A DNA stretch of 64,000 nt, taken from positions 299,728 to 363,727 of the forward strand of contig QJNS01000054.1 in the NCBI GenBank assembly GCA_004154925.1, given 5' to 3'. The notes under the pieces were generated by a model that did not search any database, was not told the origin of the DNA, and saw nothing but the letters and a program-made list of their open reading frames with translations. Below are positions 1-11,424 of the stretch, piece after piece. Made by a program: the position numbers and the translations under genes. Origin of the DNA: Monosporascus cannonballus. Lineage: Eukaryota > Ascomycota > Sordariomycetes > Xylariales. Every line of letters begins with the position of its first letter. The first letter of the stretch is position 1.

Positions 1-3000
1 TTTTAAATATTGGATACAAACTCGAAACTAATATTCAGTAAAATTATGCTAATATTTTCGCAATAATTGGTATGCTAACACAAATATTTGATGAATAGAT
101 TTTTCAGCTAATAATTATATTTATAATCAAATATAACATTGTCAATGCTGTTTTAATATTGAATTATTTTATTTTATTTCTTCGTCTTTTTCAAACAGAG
201 GTGTACTAACTAATATATAATTAAAATTAATTTATATTATAAAAGCTTTTTAGAGTTTAAAAAGAATTCATGCTTTCTTCATAGAAAATGATTTTAAATA
301 ATAGTTCGTATATATCAAAAGTATTATCGGACATATATTATTTATTTAACAACTATTTCACTTTGGATAAAAGTAAAAACCTTAAGGATATTAGTAAGTT
401 TATTAATATTTGCCAAATTATTATCGTAATATATTTTTATTAGTAGATTTTCAGTTAAAGGAATTGGATAATCAATTTTATAGGCATTAAATCTATCTTT
501 TTAAAAAGAATTTAATGATAATTGTATTATTGCGTAAATCTTAAAGAGGTATGTTTTAATCTTAATACAAGAATTAACGTATTATTACGTTTTATAAATG
601 ATTATTTCTGTTATTAATAAGAATTAAATATGTTAAAATTAATTTAATGTGTTATAAATCACCACATATATATGAAATATATGTTTGTAAATTGACTATA
701 CCAAATATATTTAAATCCTTTCTAAAAATTTATATCGTATTTTATTTTTATTATTTAATTCATTCTCATACACCTTTTCAGTTTTTTAATATTTAATATA
801 TAGTGTAACTTATATTATTATAAGTAATTTTACGCATAAATACTTTTCAAATGTAATATCGAAAAATATATATTTAAATTTAGTTAATGCCTTTCGAAAA
901 ATTTAGTTATATATTTAAAATATTAATTTTAGTAATTTTAAATTACTGTTGTAAATAATCTCGAAATTGAAATTCGTGAGTTTTTTTACGTATGTAATAA
1001 TTATTTCGGAAACTTTAATAATCCGTATAAATTTTCATTTACTATTGACTTTCTTTAACAAACGTCTTAAAATTTAGAAAATCTATAAAAATGGTTATAA
1101 ATTTCATATTTGGACTATTAGAATTAAGTTCGGTGTTATTTAAGTTATATAAAGAAACGTAATTAGGTAAAATACGGGTTCATTATCCTATTATCTTATT
1201 AATACATTTAATAAATAATTCGAAATATCGTTTTTTCTATTTATCGAAATATTTTAAATCTTGTATAATTAATATCAATATACTAATAATTATATTGTTA
1301 GTTTTTCGAATGGTTCTTATTATTATAACTTTTATTCTCTTAGTAAAATTTAATTAACAGCATAATAATATTATTAAAAATTTGGATAAATGTTTAGTAA
1401 TAATTACTAAATCTAAGAAATATTAATACTTCTTTAATTATAATTTGTACTTACGTTTTTATAATAATACTAAATTTTCAAACTTTATTTTAATATATTT
1501 TAAATATTTGATTTCATTTATAAACTTATAACCTTTATATAAATGAATAATTTAGCATTTTATAAACTTTTAAAAACCGTATAACCGTATTTTGTATATA
1601 ATCTTGCTGTTTTCGTAAAAATAAAACTATTGTTAAAGTTTTATATAACAAATAGTTTAAATGTTTACGTAATATATAATTTATGTAGCAATAAAATATA
1701 ATTACGTCGTAAATTTCATTAATGAAATTAAATATTTAAACAATCTGTATTTCGTTTTTAAAATTACTGTTGTTCCAATTCTTTTAATTTTAATAATGTT
1801 TCATTTATTAATAAAATCAAATATCATAAATTATTTGTTGCGATAAAAACTGTTTTGTATTTAAAGGATAATAGATAATAATATTTGATTTTTAGTGAGA
1901 ACTTTATTTAAATCTTAGTAATTAATTCCAACCTGTAATCTTTGATATTTATTAAGTTGAAAACGCATAAAATATATTGCGAATAATGTTTAAACGTATA
2001 GTTATTTTCTTATAACCGGGCTTTTCAGTATATTTCAAAAACATATATTCACTTTTTGTGAAAATTACATTAAAGGTAAAATTTCGAAAATAAATTATCT
2101 TTTACAATTATTTTCTATTGATTTTTGTTTTATTTTAATAATTATATATTAAAAACACATTAAATATTATTTATTGTTACATGATTATAATAATATATTT
2201 ATTAAGGTTTTTTCTTCGTTGCAGTCTTATTATAAACCATCATTTAATTACTGAAATATCGTTCTAATTATAATAATTTTATATTGGTTTTTTAAACAAA
2301 ATCCGTCTTTAAGGGTTTATTTTCTCAATTAAAGAAATACCTGTTGTGCTTGTATATTTGCATCTAATACTATTTTGTATCGAATATTTATATTTTATAT
2401 TTTTAAACTTTCTATAATTCACTTAGCTGTCCATTAAAATGTTATATTAATATTTCTATACGAGCCTTAAAAATATATCATAATTTTTAAATAAAACAAT
2501 ATCGATATTAAGTATTTAGTGATATTTTTGAATAAAACCTGTGAAATACTGAATTTTATACTTAAATTTTGTTTTATCGGAGGAAATATTTTACGTTTCT
2601 ATATCCATAACGACATAAGGTTTTGATTTAAATTTTTTAATAATGTTTAATACAATGTAAAATATGCTGAAAGCTTTCTAATTTATTATTAAGGTAAATT
2701 AATATAGCCGTACTCATCAACTTAAAATAATATATTTACCAATAGATTTTATCGTTGCATTTAAAATCCTTTGTAAATGCTCTTTTTGCTTTTTTAAATT
2801 TCGTTCTTTTACTCTCTTTTTATAGCTAAATTTTTATTTAAACGTTTTTTCAATTTGCTAAGCTTTTTTGTATATTTATATATAACTCGTCTAATTGTTA
2901 TAATCATTGTTTTTAACGATGTATTCAGCTTTCTAATTATCGCAATTACTTTGTATATTATTATAGTTGCTTTTCTCTTCAAGTTTTAATTTGTTTTATT

Positions 3001-5133
3001 TCAGTTTAAATTTGCTTATCTATTATATAACATATTATTACATTAGATTAGTATAATTTGTTTATATTTTTAAGATAAATCTTGAAATGTTTAACTTGGT
3101 AACCTTTTGTATCTATATTTAAAATAAATATTAATTAAAAATAAAACTTTATAATAATATATTGGTAATGCTTTTTAGTGTATATTAAAGTAACCTTGGT
3201 GCAACTTAATAATTGCAGGAATTGTAATGGCGAAAACTCGTTTTTCGCGAATGTTATTTATTTGGATTAATTTTATAAAATTAGTTTTTATTTATTTTGT
3301 TTTATAATATAACAACTGAAAAATATCGATATTATCGTTGAATTATTTCACTTTGTCGGTTTGGCTCAGTAAATTCTGTTTTTTTATATATACGTATCGT
3401 ACGTTAACAAATAACGTTTTTTAATGATTATATAATAGGTATTTTTGTTTTTATAATATACGCCGTATATGTTACCATATTGATTAGACAACTTTCGACA
3501 AATACTTTTCGACCATTTTTAATCTTTTTAAATTATTTTCTTAACGCGTTTGATTATTGTTTAAATATTTTTTAGTTAAACCTTTAATCCTTCCCATTTT
3601 GTATTAAACCTTTTCTCGCAATAACCTATATTTATATTAAATCTGGATTATATTAAGACTTTATTTTTTTCTAATGTATTATTTTTTATTTAATTTAATT
3701 AACTAGTTTTTGAAAAAGACTACTTCATTATTTCATTATCGAAACTTTTTATACACATTGTAGGAAAACCTAGTTTTGTTATAAATATGATATTTAATTT
3801 GTATTTTATTTTTATATTGCACCTTTTTAAGTTTGGTAAATTTTGATATTAATTTAAATAATATACGAAATACGTTTCATTTTTTTTCTTTGACTGACTA
3901 ATTAATCTTTATGTTTTTATATATTTTAAATTTCTTGTCGTTTATATATCGTTCGTAAAATTCATTATAGATTTTAATACCTTTTAATATATATCGATTT
4001 AAATGTTTAAACTTTGAAAATAAAATAATCTTATTTGAATAGTATTTCTCAGATTATATAAAATATATCAATTAAATTACTTTCTTCCTAACCAGTTTAT
4101 CTTGTTTTAATTATAAGATTTTCAATAATAATAATAATATATTACGAAACATACCTTTTTTTATCATTGTAAGATTTGTTTTACTTTGGTCTATTTGTCG
4201 TCTTTATTTTCGATATTAGTTTTTAATTTTTTTGAAAAAAAGTATATATAATTCAAATCAATCTTTATGAAGTCTTTTAATCGACTTTATGTGTTTTTCA
4301 ATAAATCGCCTACTACGAGGTCAAATTAATCAAAAGTATTTCTGGTAAAAAAGCGCTTATAACAATCAATTTCTTTAGGACATATTTTGCATAGTAAAAG
4401 GGAAAATATATTTATGCTCGGATATAAATATTTTACTCGTTTTTTATTGAAAAAATAACGTCTGTTAACTCTATATCTTAAGATTTAAAATACAAATTAA
4501 AATACAAGTTTTATTGTTAATAAGCTGTTAAATATATTCCATAAATTCATTAATTTCAATGTAACGGTATTTATTAATAAAACATTAATTGTTAATTTAT
4601 ATCTTAATTAAAAAGGTATTCTTTAACGTGAAACAATATTAAGAAGTAAGGTTATATAATGTTTTACCTTTAAAAATGTAACCCATTATTAAACTTATAT
4701 CGTACGAATTTATATTAGTAAATATATGGTAAGCATTTAAATTATAAATTAAATTTTTTATATTTTATAAGATTCAAAATATATTAAGTGACGATATTAT
4801 GTTATATATTGGTATTACTTAATTTATAAATGTAATAATCTATATATTTTACGTAAATTTATTCAATTTGCCTTAAATATTCAAGTTATAACAAATTTAA
4901 TTCTGTTATATAGGGTTAGTTCTCTAAAACTTTACTTAGATTTTAACGTTAAAAAAGATCTAAATTAAGTATTTTGTTTATATAGATCTAACCGGCCTTT
5001 GCGACCGGCCTTGGCTCGAATTATAATATATGGGTGCTTCGAATAAAATATTGGTTTTAATTAAGAAACTTTAATATATCTTAAAATATTTTTCAAATTA
5101 CCATAGATATAAAAATATAAAAACGTAGCCCTT
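1..5133. other. AT-rich RIP-like DNA without a gene
   Basis: No open frame of useful length, no splice-like gene structure and no RNA gene can be seen. The sequence is almost entirely A/T with scattered CpG, as expected for old duplicated DNA after RIP. One less AT-rich pocket lies at 4990-5020, where ccggcc occurs twice a few bases apart; it may be a remnant of a repeat edge. I found no LTR of the families present further right. Confidence 0.6.
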
Positions 5134-5345
5134 TAAAGCTAGCCGAATATAATACGGCTAATATAGAACTTTATAAAAATCTTAATAGGAACGTATTTAA
5201 TAATAATCACGAATATAACTAATACAAGTTCGTAATTCATTTAAACTAATAATTGTTAATTATATTATATTTGTAATATATTTACATATTCTCCTAGTAG
5301 TAATTCGACTGTTTAAAAAGTTATATGTTTTAAAATTGATAAATA
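5134..5345 (+). repeat. Degenerate direct repeat, left copy
   Basis: This stretch begins taaagctagccgaat and is repeated, with many C/T and G/A differences, at 5798-6250. Shared landmarks are the central 'aacgtattta' block, the 'gaatac/gaata' block and a later 'actcct/tctcct...gtaattc' block. The arrangement (two direct copies about 0.6 kb apart) could be the LTRs of a small retroelement. The edges are not sharp and no target duplication was found. Confidence 0.4.
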
Positions 5346-5797
5346 TTTACGAGAAAAATGTTAAAATGCGTAGAAATAGCGTATATTCGATGTTGTATAA
5401 GCAAGAACGCGCAAATATAAACTGGCAAAAAGCCGAAGAGATTTAGGCAGTTGTAACATTAGTACCTGTTGAAAATTACGTGAAAATAATTTGCATAAGA
5501 AATTAATACCGCTTACCGTTGTGGTAATAAGATTAAAGGAATTGCAAATTATATATAAACCTCTTAAACTTTTTGCGTTGCGTATCAACGTTATCTTAAA
5601 TTGAGGTAAGGCTTTTTTTTCTTTAGCTTTAGCTAAATAAAACTTAACTAAAAACGCTATTATTAGATTTCACCAAATACGAGTAGCTATAATTAGATAA
5701 GAAGTTTTTATAAAAATCTCCTTCAACAAAAAGAGCAACTCAGTGGCTTTGAGAATTAAAACCTTTAAGAAAAATAGTAATTAAAAACAAAGCTTTT
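5346..5797. other. Segment between the two direct repeats
   Basis: The part at 5361-5588 is clearly less AT-rich than its surroundings. On the plus strand it reads as a protein-like frame broken by a few stops, with words such as NWQKAEEI and AVVTLVPVENYVKI. The minus strand is also open for 75 codons, but that looks like the shadow of the plus frame. I do not recognise a family. It may be the remnant of the internal coding part of a small element flanked by the repeats. Confidence 0.25.
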
Positions 5798-6250
5798 TAA
5801 AGCTACGTGAAAAAATAGAACTAGGATAGAACCTTATATAAATTCTAATAAAAACGTATTTACTAACAGTTACGAATACGGCTAATAAAGATACGTAGCT
5901 TAGTTAAGTTAATAATGATTAATTGGCTCTATTATTAAAAATATTATATATCGTTAAAAAAACTTTATAAACTTTAGTATTTGAAGATATTAATTAAGTA
6001 TACAGAATTCTAACTTCATATTAGATTGTATTTTAAACGTTTTTTTAATTTTATGTTTTTTTTAAAATTAACGTAGTACGAAAAGCTGCAACTATATTTA
6101 ACAGTTAGCCGCAGTTACGTTATATATAAAACTATAATGTCGAAACAAATTATCTTATTAAAATTGGCCTTGTTTTGGCGATTATAATTACTCCTATAAA
6201 GTAATTCAAGCTTTTTAAAAACTTATAGCTTTAAATATCGATGTTCAAAT
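5798..6250 (+). repeat. Degenerate direct repeat, right copy
   Basis: Partner of 5134-5345. It starts taaagctacgtgaa, keeps the 'aacgtatttac' block, and after an extra stretch of roughly 250 bases resumes similarity at about 6190 (cctataaagtaattcaag against cctagtagtaattcgac). The copy is therefore interrupted or rearranged. Confidence 0.35.
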
Positions 6251-7083
6251 ATTTTAAAAGGATGTTTATAAAAATAACACATTTCTAAAATAAGCAGAAA
6301 TAATAAATTATAAAGTCTTTGTTATATTAAAAATAATGATATATGCATTCATTAAATATTTCTCTTAGGATTTATTAATAATATAATTATAAAAGTTTAT
6401 TTTAAATACTAACCAATTTAATTATATAAATTTTAAAATATATTTTAAGTATATATATTTCTTAATTAGCTACCGATATATATATTAAAAATATAAAAAG
6501 GTTTATATTTAAATATCAATTTTAATCGGTATACAGTTATTATTAAGAAAATATAATTATTATATAAAGAGTATTTTTATAAGTGTTTTAGAAATAACTT
6601 AATATAAATGATTTATACGTTTATATTTTTATTCGAACGAATTATAAGAATTATATTAGTTAATTAAAAAATTTCTCCCTTTAATTAATTTTAAACTTTT
6701 ATCTTTATACTATATTAACAATAGTTGATGTTAATTTAAAAAGAGTTACACGGATTTCCTTTTATTAAATATATTATAAAAGTCTAATATATATTAATAA
6801 AACTAGCAATAATATTACTATAACTACAAGAATAATATAATTCTTTTTCTTTCTTATGTAACCTTAAATATATTTGCTTTAATATTACAGCTTGGTCTAT
6901 CGTAAAAAGCTCCAATATATATAGAGCTGTAAATATTAAGATAATTGCCATAATTGCGATTATTCTACTGATCTTTTGCCCTGGTGGATTAATGGTATAA
7001 TGCAGCCATAATATTTAGTTTTAATTTTATAAAACAAATATATAATTGTGTCTCTATATATATTTATATTCGATACGTAAAGT
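6251..7083. other. AT-rich DNA without a gene
   Basis: Nothing coding is visible. A short less AT-rich pocket at 6965-7012 (around gccctggtggattaatgg) stands out but has no partner that I could find in the window. Confidence 0.5.
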
Positions 7084-7681
7084 TATAAGTAAACGTGCTC
7101 CGTAATGTTTTTTACTTAAATACGAACAAAAGGCTTTAACGTATTAAATTTTAAAGCTATTAATCTTTTAGTTATATAACGAAATCTTTTTTTGTTTTCT
7201 TATATTATCTTAACGCTTAATAAATACGTTAGATTGCTCATTGCAATTAAATCAATATTTGAATCCGATAATAAAAATTAAATCTAGGTTGTCGAAATGA
7301 GAATTTTATTAATACTTATATAGTAAAATAGCCTATTTATATATACTTAATTAACTTAGCTATTAACGGTAACTTAAAATGATAAAATTTCTTAGCAATA
7401 AATCGGCGATGAATCGACGCTATAAAAATGTGCTTTAACGCTTAAAACGTTAACGCGTTTAAATCGACAGATTTATATACTTAATTGCGATGTAGAATCG
7501 GGATTACTTTCTAATATACAATCGGAACGATTTCTTTTAAAAAAGAGAAGTAATACTGGAAAATAAGTCCCCGAGCGTTTTTTACATGGGTTCGGACAAG
7601 GAGTTTTAACTTATTAAGCGTTAAAATAATTAATCTTTTAATTATATTCCGCAGTAGCTAGTTCTTTTAAATTTTCTTATA
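7084..7681 (+). mobile_element. Degenerate TRIM-like element, copy 1
   Basis: Two direct terminal repeats of about 121-129 bp lie at 7084-7204 and 7553-7681. Both match the unmutated 128-bp LTR at 10416-10543 and the terminal repeats of the element at 30290-31018. The right repeat is preceded by a purine run (aaaaaagagaagtaata) like a polypurine tract. The internal part is about 350 bp, has no open frame, and shares the words gtcgaaa and aatcggaacgatt with the 30-kb copy. No clear target duplication is seen. It is too short to code for its own enzymes, so it would have depended on another retrotransposon. Confidence 0.6.
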
Positions 7682-8287
7682 ATACTAAGTCTTAAACTTA
7701 TCGCGTATATTTTAGATAATAACCAAATTATTTTTCATAACTTCTTTCTTTAACAAATTCTTTTTTTAAAAAACTATATTTGGTTTAAAAAATGTTTTAG
7801 AAAAAAGGAAAAACTTAACAATTTTAATAGTAATACCTACAAGAAAACATTTACTCGCGCAACTTTAACTTAAGCTTAGCTAGCCCCTTAAAGGGATTTA
7901 AAATTTAATTAATTCATTTTTAACGCAATGTAATAATATATTTGAAAATGAAACTACGAAAATCTAAACTAGATCATGTAAATAATGAGAAAATGGACAT
8001 TATTGTTACGAAATAAAAACGGTGGTTTATAACAACAAACAATGGTTAAAATATAATAACAAACAACATTGAAATAATTGTGAAATTAAAATTATTATGC
8101 ATATATTTTTTTAAATTTTTTAATAATAATTTATAATGAACTTATATTATATAATATCTTATATTATTGCTCGATATAACATAATATTTATTACTCTTTG
8201 TATACCATATAACTGCTAATATAAATGGTACTTTTTAGAGTTAATAGTTGGTTAAGACCTAAGATGTTATACTTATCCTAAAGAATA
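7682..8287. other. AT-rich DNA up to the GC island
   Basis: No gene or recognisable repeat. The base composition changes abruptly at about 8285-8295. Confidence 0.5.
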
Positions 8288-8713
8288 TTAGCGCTGGGGT
8301 CCTGCTGGTTTAATGTCTTTACTAGTGGAACGCTACAACCGTATATGGTAAGGATCGGCCGGTGGCCTACGCCTCCTAACCTCAGCTTCCACGATTCGCA
8401 TATGATAACTCAACTGAGCTCCTGGAGCCAGGTTGTTGGATTAGGGCATGATTCTGCCCATTTAGATTTTTCAACAGTGACCTTGACGCCGGTGGTCCAG
8501 ACAGTGTAGTCCAGTAGTTCTGCCGCCAAGGGCGGAATCCCGCAGCCAGTTCCTTCGCCAGCTGTCTTCCACTCGTGCTAGCAGTTTCGACGTTATCATT
8601 CCTACTACCAACGGCCCGAAAAGCTTAGGAGAAGTCGTTGCAGACTTTATGGAGGAATTCGTCTCTTCAGTCTATGGTCACGGGGTTATGAAGTCAGTGC
8701 CGCTCCGGATGCA
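8288..8713 (+). other. Upstream part of the GC island, possible 5' gene region
   Basis: The same reading frame as exon 1 of the gene downstream is open here except for two stops (TAG at 8507 and TAG at 8579), and it is open without interruption from 8582 into exon 1. A GTAAGG-type donor lies at 8348, and possible acceptors lie near 8670 and 8697. A first exon with a signal peptide may therefore be here, or the region may be promoter and leader. I could not find a convincing hydrophobic N-terminus, so the true start of the gene is unresolved. Confidence 0.35.
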
Positions 8714-9903
8714 ATGGCCGCCACCACAGCCCCAGCAGAAGAATGCTTTGTAGGATACAAAGCGGCCTCCGATCGGCAATCATCATTAGGTATAGTCGCT
8801 GTGTGCTGCTAACTCTGCCCACTCGAAATTCCGAGTCATTGCTAATCAGTCTCGCCCTGCTATTAGATTCGTTCTTGGAATGTTCACTTACCGAGACCCG
8901 CTCTGTGTCCAGCATATTGGGCAGCACAATTGGCAATTGCTGCCAACTTGATGGGGCTTGCAGTTTTCCAACGACCTGCCTTGCTGGCACTCTGTTTTAT
9001 GAAGGCAGTACACGACCTTGGTGCTTACCCCTCTGCCTTCTCATACCTGTTTGCCAGTGTCAAGCTGTAACTAACTTGCCGGTCACTCTACAGTGCCATT
9101 GACAGTACTTGTGCAACTCTAACAGTCCTCCCCCGCTGGGCTGATGAGCCAGAAACCCAAGATTCAACAGTTGACTACTTTTGCAACCCTACTTCCACTG
9201 AATGGAGATATTCCACCTTATATCTTGAGGATCCGGTCTCCGACACCGGGTCCGCGCCTACCGCCACCAGGTCCGCCCCCACTGCCACCGGAACAGCAAG
9301 TATGTTATGGCTTTGCTACACTGCAGAGAGTCGACCACCAAGCTGACCTGTTTCGCCGTATTAGGTAGCGCCGATGATTTAAGTCCATTGAACCGAGCAT
9401 GGATCGCGGGTGCCGTTGTTGGGCCACTCGCCCTTATAATACTGCTTGTGGTAGGCGGTGTATTCGTATGGAAAAGAAAAAGAACCAGCCACCAGCGGCA
9501 GCATCAACACGCCCGTGGTGAGGTAGCCACGAAACCAGAGCTAGAAGGCAGTCAAGGGATCAATATTGCAGGAGCTCCCGGCACACCTTGGCAAAAGCCT
9601 GAGCTGGATGCCGGTCAACGTGGCGACGACGTGATAGACCGACAAAGTGGCCCAAGATCTCCAACGGAACTGCGAGGGAGCGAAGCCCGCCGCTTGGCAG
9701 AGCTGAGTCCAGAAGCCTCGGCAACGAGGGCATACGAGCTAGATGGAGGCTTCCGTGGGCCACACGAGCTTGCACCGGATGCTTTCGTGAGGCCAGAGCT
9801 CGAAGATCCACGATCAAGGGCAGAGAGACATGATAGAACGGGGAATGTAGCTTCGACAGTGGCTCATCTAGAGCCAAGCGCCCCTCAAATGGTCGGAGAC
9901 TGA
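8714..9903 (+). CDS. Single-pass membrane protein, Cys-rich ectodomain (spliced)
   Basis: Four exons (8714-8789, 8867-9020, 9094-9299, 9365-9903) join in frame to 324 residues from the ATG at 8714. Cysteines lie at about 11, 31, 50, 51, 57, 63, 77, 83 and 107, including the block CCQLDGACSFPTTCLAGT. A Thr/Ala/Pro linker follows (about 127-147), then one membrane span (about 158-181, AWIAGAVVGPLALIILLVV), a basic KRKR stop-transfer and a ~140-residue tail. The tail repeats PELE, PELD, YELDGG and HELAPD. This layout matches a common ascomycete family of secreted-Cys/TM/tail proteins, often annotated Mid2-like or merely hypothetical. I infer a cell-surface or wall-sensing role; no catalytic motif is seen. 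No signal peptide appears from this start, so the 5' end may lie further upstream. The frame is undamaged, unlike everything around it, which suggests a live single-copy gene. Confidence 0.72.
8790..8866 (+). other. Intron 1 of the membrane-protein gene
   Basis: It begins GTATAG, holds a CTAAC branch-like site near 8809 and a second GCTAATC near 8841, and ends TATTAG. This acceptor, not the CAG at 8849, restores the frame to LECSLTETRS. Length is 77 bp. Confidence 0.65.
9021..9093 (+). other. Intron 2 of the membrane-protein gene
   Basis: It begins GTGCTT, has a CTAAC branch-like site near 9071 and ends CTACAG. Removing its 73 bp takes out an in-frame TAA at 9068 and places a cysteine codon across the junction, keeping the expected Cys spacing. 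Confidence 0.65.
9300..9364 (+). other. Intron 3 of the membrane-protein gene
   Basis: It has a canonical GTATGT donor, a GCTGAC branch-like site near 9341 and a TTAG acceptor, 65 bp in all. It joins the Ala/Thr/Pro linker frame to the transmembrane frame; without it the linker frame stops at TGA. Confidence 0.8.
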
Positions 9904-10415
9904 GGCGAATTTGGCAGCCTGGATCGGATCCCGCGTCATCCTCCACAGTTGATTACGCTGGCAAGCGATCCTGTTCCGCGACCAACGAACGCTGGCCGCA
10001 CACTCCCAAATCGGGTACATCGGCGTGTCATTATCCGTGGTTATGGAAGGTCTATCTATAAGGCAAAGTTCCCAATCGGCTTTGCTCGCCACACTAGTAG
10101 GCGGCATTGAGGGGCACAAATCCTTATACGAAGAAGCAGATATCTTAAAGGGTCATCTCGCTCTGCAATGTCATGATTAGCCAGGGGAGCAAGAACGTTT
10201 CTTTCACTTGGTTGCTAAGCGTTCTTGATCTCACTGTCAGCGTACGAGAGGGATGCCTCGAGAGCAAGAGGAAAATCGAAAAGAGGACTTTCATGGCGAT
10301 TAGGGCACCTGTGGACCAGCAACACTCCTTACGCACGATCTCGAGTCATTCTGAAGATGTATTACGTAGGTCACCAAGATAATAATAAGTGTGGAATCAT
10401 TTAGTACCCATTATC
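9904..10415. other. GC-balanced DNA downstream of the gene
   Basis: Normal base composition but no gene that I can support. Short open frames of 60-70 codons on both strands overlap each other and show no family features. It probably holds the 3' untranslated region and intergenic DNA. Confidence 0.5.
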
Positions 10416-10543
10416 TGTGAGAAAATGGGCGCCGGGGCGTTCCCTACTTAAGTGCTGGCAAGGACTTCCAACACATTAAGCGTTGGAACTGCGGATCTTT
10501 TGGGTCATGTGGTGGAGTGGCCAGTACTTTCTATTCCCGTACA
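10416..10543 (+). mobile_element. Solo LTR of the TRIM-like family, nearly unmutated
   Basis: A 128-bp unit runs from TGTGAGAAAATGGGC to CCCGTACA, with TG...CA ends. It is flanked by ttatc (10411-10415) and ttacc (10544-10548), a 5-bp target duplication with one C/T difference. AT-shifted relatives lie at 7084-7204, 7553-7681, 30290-30412 and 30891-31018; the last is also 128 bp long. No internal part or second LTR is present here, so this is a solo LTR left by LTR-LTR recombination. It keeps near-normal base composition while its relatives are heavily C-to-T / G-to-A mutated. Confidence 0.8.
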
Positions 10544-11044
10544 TTACCATGCGGTTTCCAATGGTTATCGAGATCTCCCAGTAGGCCCACGGCTTGTTAA
10601 TAATCGAATAAGGCTGGCCGGCTCGATCGTTCTGTCGTCATATCTTTATGAAATTAAAGGGTGATAAGTTAATTATTTAGAGGTATTGAGTGCTAAATAG
10701 AAAAGTATATTAAAGTACAATAAATTGGCTTATATTAGATTAATAGTTAATTATTCGTATAACTTATCTGTTCTTTTATTATGAAATAAAGTAAGAGCTC
10801 TTAACAATTAAGTATATAAAATATATAATCTCGGTTAAAGTTTAAGCGAGTTGTGTTATTAAAAACGCGAATTTTATAAACTTTTTTTACTTATTATAAA
10901 GTAGAAGTGAAAGGTAATAAGTACATAAATAAATTTTGCTTTTGTTTTTTAAATAATTATTTTTTATTTGTAAGATAATATATTAATAAAATATATATTC
11001 TTAATATTATTAAATAAATAAATTATATTTTATATAATGAAGGT
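10544..11044. other. Edge of the GC island and AT-rich flank of element A
   Basis: Base composition falls back to AT-rich at about 10665. The frame open at 10452-10664 runs through the solo LTR and is not a credible gene. No other feature is seen up to the target site of element A. Confidence 0.5.
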
Positions 11045-11049
11045 CTGCG

Positions 11050-11424
11050 TATTACGACCCGACAAGTTCCGGTCTTAAGAAACTGTCGGACAGGGAGCAT
11101 ACGGGCCACCTTCCGGGTTACGTAACGGTGATCACTGCCAAACTAATAATTATTAGTGATCAGAAGTGATTTTAAACGATCGTAATAACTATTAACGGCG
11201 TAATTACGAATAATTAAGCTAAAAAAGGAAGGATATATATATTTATTAATTCCATAGTTTAAATAGTTTTAGCTTGTAATATAATATTGTTATCTAAGAT
11301 ACTTTTAGAATTACGAAACGTAACATAATTATTATATTTATTGCTTAAATTTCTACGATATTCTTACCAGGATAAACGCGTACGACTAAGGTTTAATAAT
11401 TAATGAAACCGCTTAGCCGTTATA
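11050..11424 (+). repeat. 5' LTR of element A
   Basis: Starts TATTACGACCCGACAAG (probably once TGTTACGACC) and ends GCCGTTATA; 375 bp. Its downstream half (…ttacgaaacgtaac… cgtacgactaagg…) is shared with the LTRs of C, D, H and I. Confidence 0.85.

Noticed and set aside
4990..5020. Possible protein-binding site or terminator with repeated ccggcc
   Set aside because: Only two direct copies with no stem and no neighbouring gene; too little to call.
8694..8990. 98-codon minus-strand frame
   Set aside because: It lies exactly opposite exons 1-2 and intron 1 of the plus-strand gene and shows no family features; it is a shadow.
8743..9102. Single 119-codon plus-strand open frame
   Set aside because: Only its middle (8867-9020) is exon 2 of the spliced gene; its start and end lie in introns 1 and 2.
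9560..10119. Two overlapping minus-strand frames of 128 and 83 codons
   Set aside because: They are antisense to the tail exon and the 3' region; composition follows the opposite strand and nothing recognisable is encoded.
10173..10382. 69-codon plus-strand frame (and the opposite 63-codon one)
   Set aside because: The two frames overlap on opposite strands, are short, have no motif and no splice context; I cannot support either.
10452..10664. 70-codon plus-strand frame
   Set aside because: It runs through most of the solo LTR and across its target duplication, so it is not a gene.
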